This document shows, in pieces, positions 7,784-17,148 of a DNA stretch of 64,000 nucleotides; the stretch's first letter is position 1; every line of letters begins with the position of its first letter. This stretch comes from Pseudobdellovibrionaceae bacterium (GTDB taxonomy: Bacteria; Bdellovibrionota; Bdellovibrionia; Bdellovibrionales; UBA1609). The DNA lies in the NCBI GenBank assembly GCA_018663505.1, contig JABJQG010000071.1, positions 1 through 64,000 on the forward strand, in the 5' to 3' direction. Position numbers and translations under genes: made by a program. The notes below the pieces were generated by a model. It was not told the DNA's origin and did no database searches. It saw only the letters and a list, made by a program, of their open reading frames with translations.

Positions 7784-10700
7784 CTATATAGTTCTAGATT
7801 TTAAATATAAATCCATTCTTCCCAATAATTTATATAAATTAATTGCTAATAATTCATTAGCATATTGCAAATTTATAGTCTGCAACAAACTTCTATCATA
7901 GGCATCTTGAAGCTTAACATAATCTAAAGTTGTAATTTTGCCATTTTTAAAACGTCTTTCTTCAATTTTTAATATACTTTTTTGTTTCTCTTTAATTTCA
8001 CTTAGAGAGTTAACTTGGGATACATTTGACTGAATTTGTTTTTTAATTTCAAAATAAATAGCAGTTAATCTTTTCTTCAGCTGATTTTTCTTTAGCCTGG
8101 CTTGAGATTTGCGACTAAGTAACTTTCCTATTTCACTAACTTTTACCGTATTTCCTAATTCGAAATTCCAAGATAAACCTGCCATAACCTCATACTTATC
8201 CAAGGTATTCTCAGATAACGATGCACTGGCATCTTCCCCCCGACCATAACTTTTCATGGATACAAATAAATCTACATTGGACTTTTCTTGTTCTTTTTCA
8301 AGATTAATCAAACTATCTATAAGCTCTTCATTATTGCTTGCTAATCTAGTGGTATATCCTTTCTTAATAATATCTTGCAATTCATTATCAGAAAAACTCA
8401 AAGCTGCAGAATGCGTATCCATATTTGGTGAAATTTGAGATAATAAAATCTTCTTATCAACTTCCAATATTCGATTAAACTTAATAAGTTCAATATCAAT
8501 AAGTGATGTTAACTTAGCCAGTGTTTTATTTCCATTTATAAGTTCAACGTCAGATGTTAAAAGTTCCGATTTACTAATAATCCCAGACTTTCTTTTTGTT
8601 TTATTTAATTCATGAATTTTTCTAAAGCGTTTAATTGAAGATAACGTAATTTCTCTTTCAGACCTACTCCTAAGAAGTGTCCAATAAGAGACTACAGCAT
8701 CTACTAAAACCCTCTCTTTACCATCCTTAGATTTTAATCTGAAATCAACTTCTTTTATTTTTGCTGTTGATTTCCTTAAATAATACTCACTACTGCCAAA
8801 GTTTCTATTTAAGGGAATCCCTATTCCTGCACTATAAACACTGTCCATAGCATCTAAGGAAAACTGAGAGTTCTGGGGTGTGGTACCCATCATTCTATCT
8901 TCTAGTCCTATGCCTACGTCATACTTAAATCCCAGGGATGTCATTTTTGAGAAATCAACACTTAAACCATAACTGTCTTTTTTAGAATCAGCAGTTATTG
9001 GCGGGTTAGGATAAGCTTCTGAGGAAAAAGAATACATTTTACTAGATATTCGGCCGTCCAACATGCCTTCCACAGCTTTTGATTGAAACTTTGATTGCTT
9101 TATATTTTCATTTTGTACTTTATATTCATTAGAATTATCTAATATTTTTACTATTTCATTAATCCCAATCTCCTCTTCTGCTTGAACTAAATTTGGCTTA
9201 AATGAAAATGAAAATATAAGTAACGCTGTGACTATAGCTGATACACTGGTAATTTTTTTAGTATTTATTTTTTCGCCAATTTCAACTCCAATATAAAATA
9301 GTGAAGGGATAAAAAGCAACACAACAGTTGTACCAAACATTAACCCATACAAAATTGCCAATGAAAGAGGCGACAATAAATTGTCATATCCACCAATTGC
9401 ATAAGCTGTAGGAGCCACAGCAAGCACTGTGCTTATGGTAGTTAAGGTTATGGGTCTCAATCTTTCCTTGGCTGCCCTCACAAGAACCTCTTTTGAAAAT
9501 CCACCATTATTTTTTATAAGTTCCGACAAGTGGTCTATCAAAACAATAGAGTCATTGACCACAATCCCAGAGAGCCCAATGAGTCCCATTCCAGCAAACA
9601 TTGACATTGGAAGTCCGTGAAAATAAAAAGATATAAAAATACCCACAATACCAAATGGTATAACCGCCAAAATTAAAAATGGCTTACTATAGGAATTAAA
9701 CATTAAACTCAAAATAAAGTAAATACCTAAAATGGCCATTAAGCCTGCAGAAATTAAACCACCAAATATTTTAGCTTCCTCAACAGGTCGGCCACTAATA
9801 ATGAATTTTACATCTTTCGTATCTGTAAACTCTGCCTTAAAGAGATCAAGCATTCCCAAAACCGTTACTTTGTTTGGATCAATACCTCCTGTAACAGAAG
9901 TGGACCTTGCTCCATTAAATCTTTTTATTTCTGCATAGGATGGTTTCTCCTCGTACTTAATCATAGTTTCTAACTTAATCAACTGACCCCTTCTATTTGC
10001 TATTGGCAATTTAGAGATAAAATCTAAATCTCCTCTTGTTTTCTTGTTTAACCTTAATCTGTAATCATAAGTTTCGTTAACTGAGGTAAAATCTGTTACA
10101 ACCTGGCCATCAAAGGCTATCCTTAGAGTTCTAATTATATCAGCAGGTGTTAAACCTGCTTGAGCTACCTTTTTGTAATCAAGTTTTAAATTAATTTCAT
10201 CTTTACCCGGAATGTAATCATCTTTAACGTCATACACTCCATTCATTGAACTGATAAATGCAATAACCTTATCTGAAAACTTTTTTCTTATACTATCGTC
10301 ATTAGAAGACACTATAATTTCAAAGTCCTCGCCAAGAGGAGGACCCACTCGCATGAGTTCAAATGCAACCTCATATCCTTTGACCGAGAATTTATTTCCA
10401 ATTTTTTGTTTAATATCATCTATTATATTGTTTGCTGTTCGATCTCTATCACTATAAGCCGTCAGATAAACAATCAATGTGACCAAGTTTTCTTCAGTTC
10501 CATAGCCCGTTAAAGAGCTGGCGCTATGGGTACCTAACCTGGATGTATACCCCTCAAGTTCGTTCTTAGGTAGTTCATTAAGGTAAACTTCAAGCTCCTC
10601 AACCACGCTTTCAACTTTTTCTGGAGCTACACCTTTTTCAAGAGTCATATTAATAACGAAACCTTCTGATGCTTCTTGCGGAAAGGCATCTTTCCTAAGC

Positions 10701-12313
10701 TTCTTTGCCCCAACAAATGCACTGGCCATAAAAATAATCACAAATAGGCCAACCACATAATACCTAAAATCAAGCAGCTGCATAAGAACCTTTTCATAAA
10801 AATTCTCCCAAAAAACTACTAGCTTATTCTTTTTCGTACCATGCTTTGATACTTTTGAATGCGCTAAATGTGCTGGCAACAGAATATAACAATCAATTAA
10901 GGATACCAACAATGCGATCATTACAACCACGGGCATTTGCCAAATAAACTTTCCTGGTAACCCACCCAACGAAAGCAAAGGTAAAAATGCGGTAATAGTC
11001 GTTAAAGCAGCTGCAAAAACAGGTTTCCAAAGTCTTCCCACAGCGTTACTTGCTGCTTCTTCCGGTGGATCGCCATTTTCTAAATTCACATCATATCTCT
11101 CACTTATTACCATAGCATCATCCACAATCATACCGAGTATGATTACAAAAGCCCCCATAGAAACCGAGTTTAGAGTAAAACCTAAAGGAGCAAAAAGAAT
11201 CATGCTACCAAAAATAGAAAATGGAATTCCAAAGGCTGTCCAAAAAGCTGTTCGACTTCCTAGAAAATAAAACAAAAGGATAATAACCAATACAAAACCT
11301 AAAATTCCATTTTTCTTTAACAGATCAAATTTACTTCTCGCTTTGTCTGACACGTCATTATTTATTTGATACTTAACTCCTGCTGGAAATTTTATTCCAT
11401 CTAAATATGCTTTAAGCTTATCTGAAACCTTTAATTGATCCATTCCACTACGAATGGCAATCAATATTGTTGCGCCTCTTTCTCCATTATTTCTAACAAT
11501 AAGCTTCTCGTCCTTGGCATGATAACTGATTCCTGCAACATCTTTTAAATAAACACCCTGACCATCTGGGGACATTCGTATAATAGTATTTAGTACATCG
11601 TCGGCATGTTCAAACTTGTTAAATGAAACTATTTTCTTTTGTGAGACAAATGACTCTAATGTCCCGCCTGTTCCCACTTGATTTCGTGCATTTATTGACT
11701 GAAAAACTGTATTTAAATCAATTTCTTTCTCTAGCGCTTTTATAGCATCCACTTCAATATGAATTTCTTCATCAGCAAGTCCCACCGTATTTACACCAGA
11801 TACCCCTGAAATTTTCCTAAGACCTCTCTCTATGCCTGGAACAATACCCCTTAAATTTCTATACTCACCTGTAAATGCAACTTCCATAATTGGACGATCT
11901 TCTGTAGTCACACTTGTGATAATAGGCAAGCCATCAATATCAGCTGGAAAATCATCAATTTTATCAATCTCAGTTTGTACATCTGCAACTAAATCTTTAA
12001 ATTGTAGTTCATTAAGATCATCATCAGCAAATACTGTTACACGAGATACACTTTCTATGGAGCTTGATCTGAATTCTCTTATCTTTCCAATTTCAGATAG
12101 CCGGTCCTCAATCTTAGTCGTGAGATTTAGTTCCACGTCTCTTGCCGATGCCCCCGGGTACTTTGTCACAACAATAATTTGATTCATAGAAACCGCTGGG
12201 AAAGACTCCTTGGGGATTTTATATAAAAAATATCCGCCAAGTGCAAAATTGAGTACCAGTATAAAATTGACTAATATTGGTCGTCTAATAAAATATAGTG
12301 AAATCTCTTTCAT
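7784..12313 (-). CDS. RND efflux permease fused to a TolC-like outer-membrane factor
   Basis: A 1509-residue polypeptide. Residues 1 to about 1015 form a complete RND permease: TM1 at 11-30, periplasmic porter domains, a five-TM block from about 335 with the proton-relay pair D398-D399 (GMIVDDAMV), TM7 near 510, a second porter domain and a final TM block (about 855-1010). A Lys-rich hinge, a hydrophobic stretch and LVQA then form a signal-peptide-like segment (about 1018-1045). Residues 1046-1509 resemble a TolC/OMF: beta and long coiled-coil helical segments with the internal duplication typical of the family. No adaptor (HlyD/MFP) gene is adjacent. The TetR-type gene lies 8 bp upstream. 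Both halves are full length. An assembly or indel error is not excluded, but no ATG, GTG or TTG start exists in frame near the OMF's signal segment. Confidence 0.8.
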   Translation of the reverse strand: MKEISLYFIRRPILVNFILVLNFALGGYFLYKIPKESFPAVSMNQIIVVTKYPGASARDVELNLTTKIEDRLSEIGKIREFRSSSIESVSRVTVFADDDLNELQFKDLVADVQTEIDKIDDFPADIDGLPIITSVTTEDRPIMEVAFTGEYRNLRGIVPGIERGLRKISGVSGVNTVGLADEEIHIEVDAIKALEKEIDLNTVFQSINARNQVGTGGTLESFVSQKKIVSFNKFEHADDVLNTIIRMSPDGQGVYLKDVAGISYHAKDEKLIVRNNGERGATILIAIRSGMDQLKVSDKLKAYLDGIKFPAGVKYQINNDVSDKARSKFDLLKKNGILGFVLVIILLFYFLGSRTAFWTAFGIPFSIFGSMILFAPLGFTLNSVSMGAFVIILGMIVDDAMVISERYDVNLENGDPPEEAASNAVGRLWKPVFAAALTTITAFLPLLSLGGLPGKFIWQMPVVVMIALLVSLIDCYILLPAHLAHSKVSKHGTKKNKLVVFWENFYEKVLMQLLDFRYYVVGLFVIIFMASAFVGAKKLRKDAFPQEASEGFVINMTLEKGVAPEKVESVVEELEVYLNELPKNELEGYTSRLGTHSASSLTGYGTEENLVTLIVYLTAYSDRDRTANNIIDDIKQKIGNKFSVKGYEVAFELMRVGPPLGEDFEIIVSSNDDSIRKKFSDKVIAFISSMNGVYDVKDDYIPGKDEINLKLDYKKVAQAGLTPADIIRTLRIAFDGQVVTDFTSVNETYDYRLRLNKKTRGDLDFISKLPIANRRGQLIKLETMIKYEEKPSYAEIKRFNGARSTSVTGGIDPNKVTVLGMLDLFKAEFTDTKDVKFIISGRPVEEAKIFGGLISAGLMAILGIYFILSLMFNSYSKPFLILAVIPFGIVGIFISFYFHGLPMSMFAGMGLIGLSGIVVNDSIVLIDHLSELIKNNGGFSKEVLVRAAKERLRPITLTTISTVLAVAPTAYAIGGYDNLLSPLSLAILYGLMFGTTVVLLFIPSLFYIGVEIGEKINTKKITSVSAIVTALLIFSFSFKPNLVQAEEEIGINEIVKILDNSNEYKVQNENIKQSKFQSKAVEGMLDGRISSKMYSFSSEAYPNPPITADSKKDSYGLSVDFSKMTSLGFKYDVGIGLEDRMMGTTPQNSQFSLDAMDSVYSAGIGIPLNRNFGSSEYYLRKSTAKIKEVDFRLKSKDGKERVLVDAVVSYWTLLRSRSEREITLSSIKRFRKIHELNKTKRKSGIISKSELLTSDVELINGNKTLAKLTSLIDIELIKFNRILEVDKKILLSQISPNMDTHSAALSFSDNELQDIIKKGYTTRLASNNEELIDSLINLEKEQEKSNVDLFVSMKSYGRGEDASASLSENTLDKYEVMAGLSWNFELGNTVKVSEIGKLLSRKSQARLKKNQLKKRLTAIYFEIKKQIQSNVSQVNSLSEIKEKQKSILKIEERRFKNGKITTLDYVKLQDAYDRSLLQTINLQYANELLAINLYKLLGRMDLYLKSRTI

Positions 12314-12321
12314 TCTTTCCC

Positions 12322-12951
12322 CTAATGCTGAATAGTCAGCCCTTTTAATGTAATATCCACTCTCTGGTTCAAAGCCTTGTCTGTAGCTAAATTTTTACTT
12401 AAAGCCCCTAAACCAATATTAAACGCCTTAGACATCCCCAAACGTTTTAAAAACTCTGGAATTAAGTTTGATAACCCAATGCTGCCTGCTATTTGAGTAA
12501 TTAATAATGGCAGGGGGGCGTCTATTATCAAGCCGTCTTTTTGGCACTGTTTTATAGTTTTCCCTAAAATCACTAAATGTTTTCTCATTTTAGTTCGAAC
12601 AAACTTCTGCACTACTTTTTCCTCATTTAAGACATCACCAAATAGAGATAAAATTAGCGTTCGGTTATCGCGTGCAAAGGTTGTTGTGACTAAAAGCTGG
12701 ACCCTTAGCTTTTCTAATCCTTCCCCCGATTCCGTCTGACCAAGGTCAGTAATAAAGTCGTGATATATTTCTTCTAAAACTATTTCCACAAAATTATCTT
12801 TTGTTTTAAAATAATAATTAAACAGTCCTAAATTAACACTGGCTTTATCTACCAACTCTCTTATACTAAGGGACGATGCACCTTTTTTTACTAAAAGCTT
12901 ACGTCCCTCGAATATTAATTTTCTATCTGTACCCGATGCCTGTCTGGTCAC
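12322..12951 (-). CDS. TetR-family repressor of the efflux operon
   Basis: A 209-residue regulator with an N-terminal TetR helix-turn-helix (about 8-58; SIRELVDKASV then LFNYYFKTKDNF) and a variable helical ligand domain. It starts at GTG and ends 8 bp before the RND-OMF gene, so it is the first gene of the operon. Two tandem palindromic 16-mers lie immediately upstream and are its likely operator. The inducer is probably a substrate of the pump (inferred). Confidence 0.85.
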   Translation of the reverse strand: MTRQASGTDRKLIFEGRKLLVKKGASSLSIRELVDKASVNLGLFNYYFKTKDNFVEIVLEEIYHDFITDLGQTESGEGLEKLRVQLLVTTTFARDNRTLILSLFGDVLNEEKVVQKFVRTKMRKHLVILGKTIKQCQKDGLIIDAPLPLLITQIAGSIGLSNLIPEFLKRLGMSKAFNIGLGALSKNLATDKALNQRVDITLKGLTIQH

Positions 12952-12973
12952 AAAATCGCCCCTATTGACTTAG

Positions 12974-13005
12974 TTATACACATGTGTAATTATACACGTG
13001 TGTAA
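12974..13005. promoter_or_regulatory. Tandem palindromic operator, probable TetR-type binding site
   Basis: Two adjacent 16-bp units, TTATACACATGTGTAA (12974-12989) and TTATACACGTGTGTAA (12990-13005), differ by one base. Each contains a TACAC/GTGTA-type palindrome. They fill the 88-bp gap between the TetR-type gene and the divergent cytochrome gene, so either or both could be controlled. Confidence 0.65.
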
Positions 13006-13039
13006 CTATAAAGCAAATTTTAATAAAGGATGAATCAAA

Positions 13040-13468
13040 ATGAAACGAACTAGCATATTAATATTACTTACATTTTTAAGCTTTAGCGTAGCTCAGGCCA
13101 ATCAGACTAAACATCCAACACTTAAGTCTGTGATGAGAGACCTTGCTCGAGCAGTAACCACTCTAAATAATGCTATATTTTATGAGGATTATTCTGCCAT
13201 AGAAGCTGCTGCTCATATTATCGCCAATCATCCTAAACCTAAAGGTCAACTTCCAACTGTCATTAAAACTTTAGGGCCTAGAATGAAGCAATTTAAAAAA
13301 GTCGATGCGGTAGTTCATAACTCTGCTATGTCTATGGAAAATTTTGCTAAGAAAAAAGATATAAATGGGATACTTAAAACTCAAGCTGCAATGACTAATA
13401 GTTGCGTCGCTTGCCACAGTCAGTTTAGAAAAGAAATATCAAAAGTGCTTGCAAAGTCTAACTGGTAG
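13040..13468 (+). CDS. Periplasmic cytochrome c'/c556-like protein
   Basis: A 142-residue exported protein: signal peptide 1-20 (cleavage after AQA), four-helix pattern, and one haem c motif CVACH at 122-126 near the C-terminus, as in cytochrome c' and c556. Met33 in the first helix is where a sixth ligand sits in c556. AAAGGATGA precedes the ATG. It may carry electrons or bind NO in the periplasm; a NorE/NorF-like pair lies 2 kb downstream, but a link is only suggestive. Confidence 0.75.
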   Translation: MKRTSILILLTFLSFSVAQANQTKHPTLKSVMRDLARAVTTLNNAIFYEDYSAIEAAAHIIANHPKPKGQLPTVIKTLGPRMKQFKKVDAVVHNSAMSMENFAKKKDINGILKTQAAMTNSCVACHSQFRKEISKVLAKSNW

Positions 13469-13485
13469 TAATATCACGCCCAAAT

Positions 13486-13507
13486 GGTCATTACTAATAT
13501 GATGACC
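13486..13507. terminator. Hairpin between the cytochrome and acetyltransferase genes
   Basis: Arms GGTCAT (13486-13491) and ATGACC (13502-13507) are followed by a T-run, with A-rich sequence on the other side. The hairpin lies between convergent genes, so it could work in both directions. Confidence 0.5.
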
Positions 13508-13518
13508 TTTTTGATAAG

Positions 13519-14115
13519 TTATTTTCCTAAAATTATATCTCGGATTTCATCGTCGGCAATTGCTCCAGCTCGATAGTTGGCGACCCTATTTTTTAAATCA
13601 TTATGATGATAAGCTAACTTAACAAGATTTCCATAATTTACATTAGATTCAAAACCATTTATATGAAACTTTAATTTTAACTTTGCAACGATCACTGGAT
13701 TATTCATCATTATATGGGTAGACCAAATAGACTGAAATCCAAGTTTATCCGTAATTTCAATAACCTTTTGAACCAATTGAGTATACAAACCTCGATTTCG
13801 ATAGTGAGGCAAAACCACTGATGCACCCATAAAAAAGCTGGCATAATCAAAGGAATCCTGCCATCCATATGTCCAACCAATAAGCTCATCATCTTTTAAC
13901 AAGGCTAGCCTCAGTTCATACTTTCCTTGAACGTTTGTCTTAAGTAGTTCAACTTTATCCAGCTCATTTACAGTTAGGTGCTTACGCCAAGGGAGCATGG
14001 GGTAGTCTTTCATTAAATAGGAACGAGCTTGGGCATTATATAGACCCACGGGAAACTTATCAACTTCAGCTATTGTTATGTTCTCGCCAATATTCCACTC
14101 ATTCATTTTATTCAA
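13519..14115 (-). CDS. GNAT-family acetyltransferase
   Basis: A 198-residue protein with the acetyl-CoA binding motif A at ASVVLPHYRNRGLYTQLV (about 94-111) after a GWTYGWQDS strand. The acceptor is unknown. A TTG start is used because AAGGA sits 8 nt upstream; an in-frame ATG three codons later would lack that spacing. It is monocistronic and convergent with the cytochrome gene. Confidence 0.75.
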   Translation of the reverse strand: MNKMNEWNIGENITIAEVDKFPVGLYNAQARSYLMKDYPMLPWRKHLTVNELDKVELLKTNVQGKYELRLALLKDDELIGWTYGWQDSFDYASFFMGASVVLPHYRNRGLYTQLVQKVIEITDKLGFQSIWSTHIMMNNPVIVAKLKLKFHINGFESNVNYGNLVKLAYHHNDLKNRVANYRAGAIADDEIRDIILGK

Positions 14116-14314
14116 TTTAATAGTCCTTATAAAACACTAAGTATTTAACATAGCACAGAAGCTTTTTTACAGAAGATGCAATGCGTTTTTAATTTTCTTT
14201 AAGTCAGTAATTTCGGCATGACTCCTAATCAATTAAGTATTAAATATTAATAACAAAAGCTTATTTCAACCCTAATGTAGTACTACTACTACAAATGAAA
14301 TATTGAGAGTAAAC

Positions 14315-14932
14315 ATGGAACAAAATAAAAAAATGGCATTTTCACCTTCAGCTGATAGAAATAAAGAACCAATACTTAATGTTTTGAACGAATATATTCA
14401 GGAGAACAAAAGGCTTTTAGAAATTGGTAGTGGCACTGGGCAACATGCCATATACTTGGCCCAACACAATAAAACTTTGCAGTGGGTGACCTCTGACGTA
14501 AAAGCCAATCATTTAGTAATAAAATCTTATTTAAAAGAAAATAAACTCGGTAATATTCATGGCCCAGAAACATTAAAAATAGGAGTAGATGATTTCCCAA
14601 AAGGGAGTTTTGATTACATCTTTACAGCTAATACTCTACATATTATGTCATGGAAAGAAGCAAAAACTCTTTTTAAACTACTAGGAAAAAGGCTTAGAGC
14701 CGGCTCTTTATGTTTTTTCTATGGCCCTTTTAATTATCAAGGGAAGTTCACAAGTCCAAGTAATGATGAGTTTGACCAACTCTTAAAAAGTAAGGACTCA
14801 AAATCTGGTATACGAAATTATGAAGATATATTAAAAGCTATGCAAAGCAGTGGCTTTAAAATGATTAAGGATCATGAAATGCCAGCAAACAACAGACTTC
14901 TCGTCTTTGAACGCCTAACACATAAAAAATAA
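14315..14932 (+). CDS. DUF938-type SAM-dependent methyltransferase
   Basis: A 205-residue protein. SAM motif I LLEIGSGTGQHAIYLA (about 34-49), motif II TSDVKAN and the TANTLHIM strand fit DUF938, a Rossmann methyltransferase family of unknown substrate. FYGPFNYQG and SGIRNYEDI are also characteristic. The ATG at 14315 is preferred over an upstream TTG at 14303; GAGAG precedes it. Confidence 0.8.
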   Translation: MEQNKKMAFSPSADRNKEPILNVLNEYIQENKRLLEIGSGTGQHAIYLAQHNKTLQWVTSDVKANHLVIKSYLKENKLGNIHGPETLKIGVDDFPKGSFDYIFTANTLHIMSWKEAKTLFKLLGKRLRAGSLCFFYGPFNYQGKFTSPSNDEFDQLLKSKDSKSGIRNYEDILKAMQSSGFKMIKDHEMPANNRLLVFERLTHKK

Positions 14933-14939
14933 ACCTTAA

Positions 14940-15347
14940 TCATTCTTCATAGCTATCTTGAAAAGGCTGGGGTACTCTGTCTTCGCTTACAGACACGTAA
15001 GTAAAGATGCCTTCAGTTACTTTTTCCCGACCTTCTTTGTACTGGCGAGTCACCCAGGATTCAATTTTTACAGTAATAGAGGTTCTACCCGTTTTTAAAA
15101 TCTCCACATAACAACAGAGGGTGTCGCCCACAAGAACCGGTAAATGAAACACCATGGACTCCACAGCAACCGTGACCGTTCTACCTTTAGCAAATCTTTT
15201 AGTTACCAACCCACCAGCAATATCCATTTGCGATAAAACCCAGCCTCCAAAAATATCACCTGCAGGGTTCGTGTTTTCTGGCATAGCTAATACTCGAATA
15301 GCTAAATCACCTTTTGGTGTTTCCGATTCACTTTTTACTTCAGACAT
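14940..15347 (-). CDS. yciA: YciA-type acyl-CoA thioesterase
   Basis: A 135-residue hotdog-fold thioesterase. The signature NPAGDIFGGWVLSQMD (about 27-42) contains the catalytic Asp, followed by the DIAGG helix and a GDTLCCYVE strand, as in YciA and BFIT-like acyl-CoA hydrolases. These cleave acyl-CoA to fatty acid and CoA in the cytosol. Length fits the family. Convergent with the methyltransferase gene, 7 bp apart. Confidence 0.88.
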   Translation of the reverse strand: MSEVKSESETPKGDLAIRVLAMPENTNPAGDIFGGWVLSQMDIAGGLVTKRFAKGRTVTVAVESMVFHLPVLVGDTLCCYVEILKTGRTSITVKIESWVTRQYKEGREKVTEGIFTYVSVSEDRVPQPFQDSYEE

Positions 15348-15498
15348 TCAAACTCCCTATTATCAGTCTCAACTGTTATAACACTAGATTTATAAATCTC
15401 AAAATTTAATTTAATACTGATTTTACTCATAAACTATTACTAGCTTATGAAACATGATACAGTTACAGTGCTCTTTCTTGACGTTTAGGAATTATCTT

Positions 15499-16101
15499 AT
15501 GAATGAAACTACTGTTGATTTAAGCGCACCTAGCAAGGATGTATCTAGTTTATTCTATCCCCATGGAGGGCTAATGATCTGGATGTTTGTGGTCTTAGAA
15601 CTCCTTGTTTTTGGTATGGCCTTTGGTGTTTATTTTTATTTAAAAAACCAAGAACCCAATTTATTCTACGAATCTCAAGCTCATCTTAATCAACAATTAG
15701 CTACGATCAACACTCTTCTCCTGATCTCCAGTGGGTATGTTCTCGCCATTGCAAACCGAGGCTACAAGCAGTTTTCCTCCAAAACTACTGCTCTCTTAAT
15801 TCTTATCACTGCAACTCTTGGTATTGCATTCTTAATCATTAAGCTCTCTGAATATAAAGAAAAAATGGATGCTGGTTTAAATCTTGGTGTGAATTCATTT
15901 TATGATGTCTATTGGTTACTCACAGGGTTCCATGCAGCTCATGTACTTGTGGGTATAATTATACTTTTTTACTTTTCATATCTGTTCTTTTCCAATAAGC
16001 ATAATTCAGAAGGGGATACTAACTTTGATACAGTAGCGGTCTACTGGCATATGTGTGACATCATATGGATACTTCTTTTTCCAATAATCTACTTACTCTA
16101 A
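15499..16101 (+). CDS. norE: NorE-like haem-copper oxidase subunit III family protein
   Basis: A 200-residue integral membrane protein with five or so helices. GGLMIWMFVVLELLVFG at the N-terminus, GFHAAHVLVG and the C-terminal YWHMCDIIWILLFPIIYLL match the cytochrome c oxidase subunit III family. No subunit I or II is in the window and the partner downstream is a subunit-IV-like protein, which is the NorE-NorF arrangement of nitric oxide reductase loci. The start is chosen at the ATG with TAGGA 8 nt upstream rather than an earlier Met at 15454. It could instead be part of a cytochrome oxidase encoded elsewhere. Confidence 0.7.
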   Translation: MNETTVDLSAPSKDVSSLFYPHGGLMIWMFVVLELLVFGMAFGVYFYLKNQEPNLFYESQAHLNQQLATINTLLLISSGYVLAIANRGYKQFSSKTTALLILITATLGIAFLIIKLSEYKEKMDAGLNLGVNSFYDVYWLLTGFHAAHVLVGIIILFYFSYLFFSNKHNSEGDTNFDTVAVYWHMCDIIWILLFPIIYLL

Positions 16102-16113
16102 AAAGGAAAATTT

Positions 16114-16374
16114 GTGAAAGACTTAAAAACCAATTTTTGGCTCAAAGACACCATCGTCTGGGCAGCTTTATGTTGCTTAACAGTCCTGAGTTATTTACAA
16201 TTTGAAGCGCAGACGAATTCTCACCTGGGTAGAGGAGTCATTTTTCCATTAGCTGTGTTTAAGTTTTTACTGGTTTTTCTATTTTTTATGAGAATGAACA
16301 AGGCTAATATTATGTGGCGCATCTTAGCTATGGCCTACTTATTTATTATCTTCATTATCTACTCGGTGTTCTAA
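16114..16374 (+). CDS. norF: NorF/COX subunit IV-like small membrane protein
   Basis: An 86-residue protein with three helices, of the prokaryotic cytochrome c oxidase subunit IV type; the central FPLAVFKFLLVFLFFMRM segment is characteristic. A GTG start with AAAGGA upstream lies 12 bp after the NorE-like gene, so the two form an operon. It is inferred to assist or stabilise a haem-copper enzyme. Confidence 0.65.
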   Translation: MKDLKTNFWLKDTIVWAALCCLTVLSYLQFEAQTNSHLGRGVIFPLAVFKFLLVFLFFMRMNKANIMWRILAMAYLFIIFIIYSVF

Positions 16375-16503
16375 AGTGACTCAATAGACATATTTAAAGG
16401 ACTTTAACTGCAACATCGTTGTTTTAGGTGCAATAACTTGTTTTTTCTTCAAATTTATTGATATTAAGGTGCTCCTCATCCAAAGAAAGTCTATGGTAAG
16501 CCT

Positions 16504-17148
16504 ATGAATACTAAAAAGCGATCCACCAAACCTCTTTTACGTGGTTACTTCCACCAAGAAGCCTTTTATACAGCTTTAGGTGCCTGCATATTACTTATGG
16601 CAAAAAGCTCAAACAACATGAGTCTCATAGCCAGCATTATATATTCCATAGGGCTTTTAATGATGCTTGGAGTAAGCGCCATATACCATCGCCCCCACTG
16701 GGAGCCTAAACCAAGAGCTTTTCTAAAACGCTTAGATCATGCTGCCATATTTGTTTTAATTGCTAGTACTGCCACGCCACTTTTTCTCCTTACAATTTCT
16801 GCCAAATCTGGAAATCAATTTATCATTGTCATGTGGGCAGTGGCACTTTTGGGAATCCTACAATCTATCTTTTGGATCAAAGCTCCGAAATTTCTTTCAG
16901 CTGCTTTTTATGTTGGAATGGGTTGGATCACTTTCCCTTACCTTTCTGAACTTAAAGTTTCTTTAGGAAGTACTAATTTATGGCTCATTATTTCTGGTGG
17001 CATCACCTATACAGCTGGCGCAGTATTTTATGCCTTAAAAAAACCAAACTTGTGGCCAAGAATCTTTGGCTATCATGAAGTTTTTCATATTTTTACAATC
17101 ATTGGGGCAATACTTCACTTTATTGTTATCTACCAACTCATTAAGTAA
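16504..17148 (+). CDS. Hemolysin III/PAQR family membrane protein
   Basis: A 214-residue protein with seven hydrophobic helices and the PAQR conserved polar residues: SAIYHRPHW (about 58-66), LDHAAIF, and C-terminal HEVFHIFTIIGAILHF. PAQR relatives are thought to be zinc-dependent hydrolase-like membrane proteins; bacterial members (YqfA, HlyIII) have roles in membrane homeostasis. The hemolysin name is historical and does not imply a toxin. Confidence 0.85.
   Translation: MNTKKRSTKPLLRGYFHQEAFYTALGACILLMAKSSNNMSLIASIIYSIGLLMMLGVSAIYHRPHWEPKPRAFLKRLDHAAIFVLIASTATPLFLLTISAKSGNQFIIVMWAVALLGILQSIFWIKAPKFLSAAFYVGMGWITFPYLSELKVSLGSTNLWLIISGGITYTAGAVFYALKKPNLWPRIFGYHEVFHIFTIIGAILHFIVIYQLIK

Noticed and set aside
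9240-9275. Simple frameshift as the reason for the RND-OMF fusion
   Set aside because: One A fewer in the A-rich run would make a stop, but no in-frame ATG, GTG or TTG lies close enough downstream to start the signal segment. Kept as a caveat, not as the main reading.
16504-17148. Hemolysin/toxin role for the PAQR protein
   Set aside because: The family name is historical; there is no signal for secretion or pore formation, and the conserved His/Asp pattern is that of PAQR membrane enzymes.
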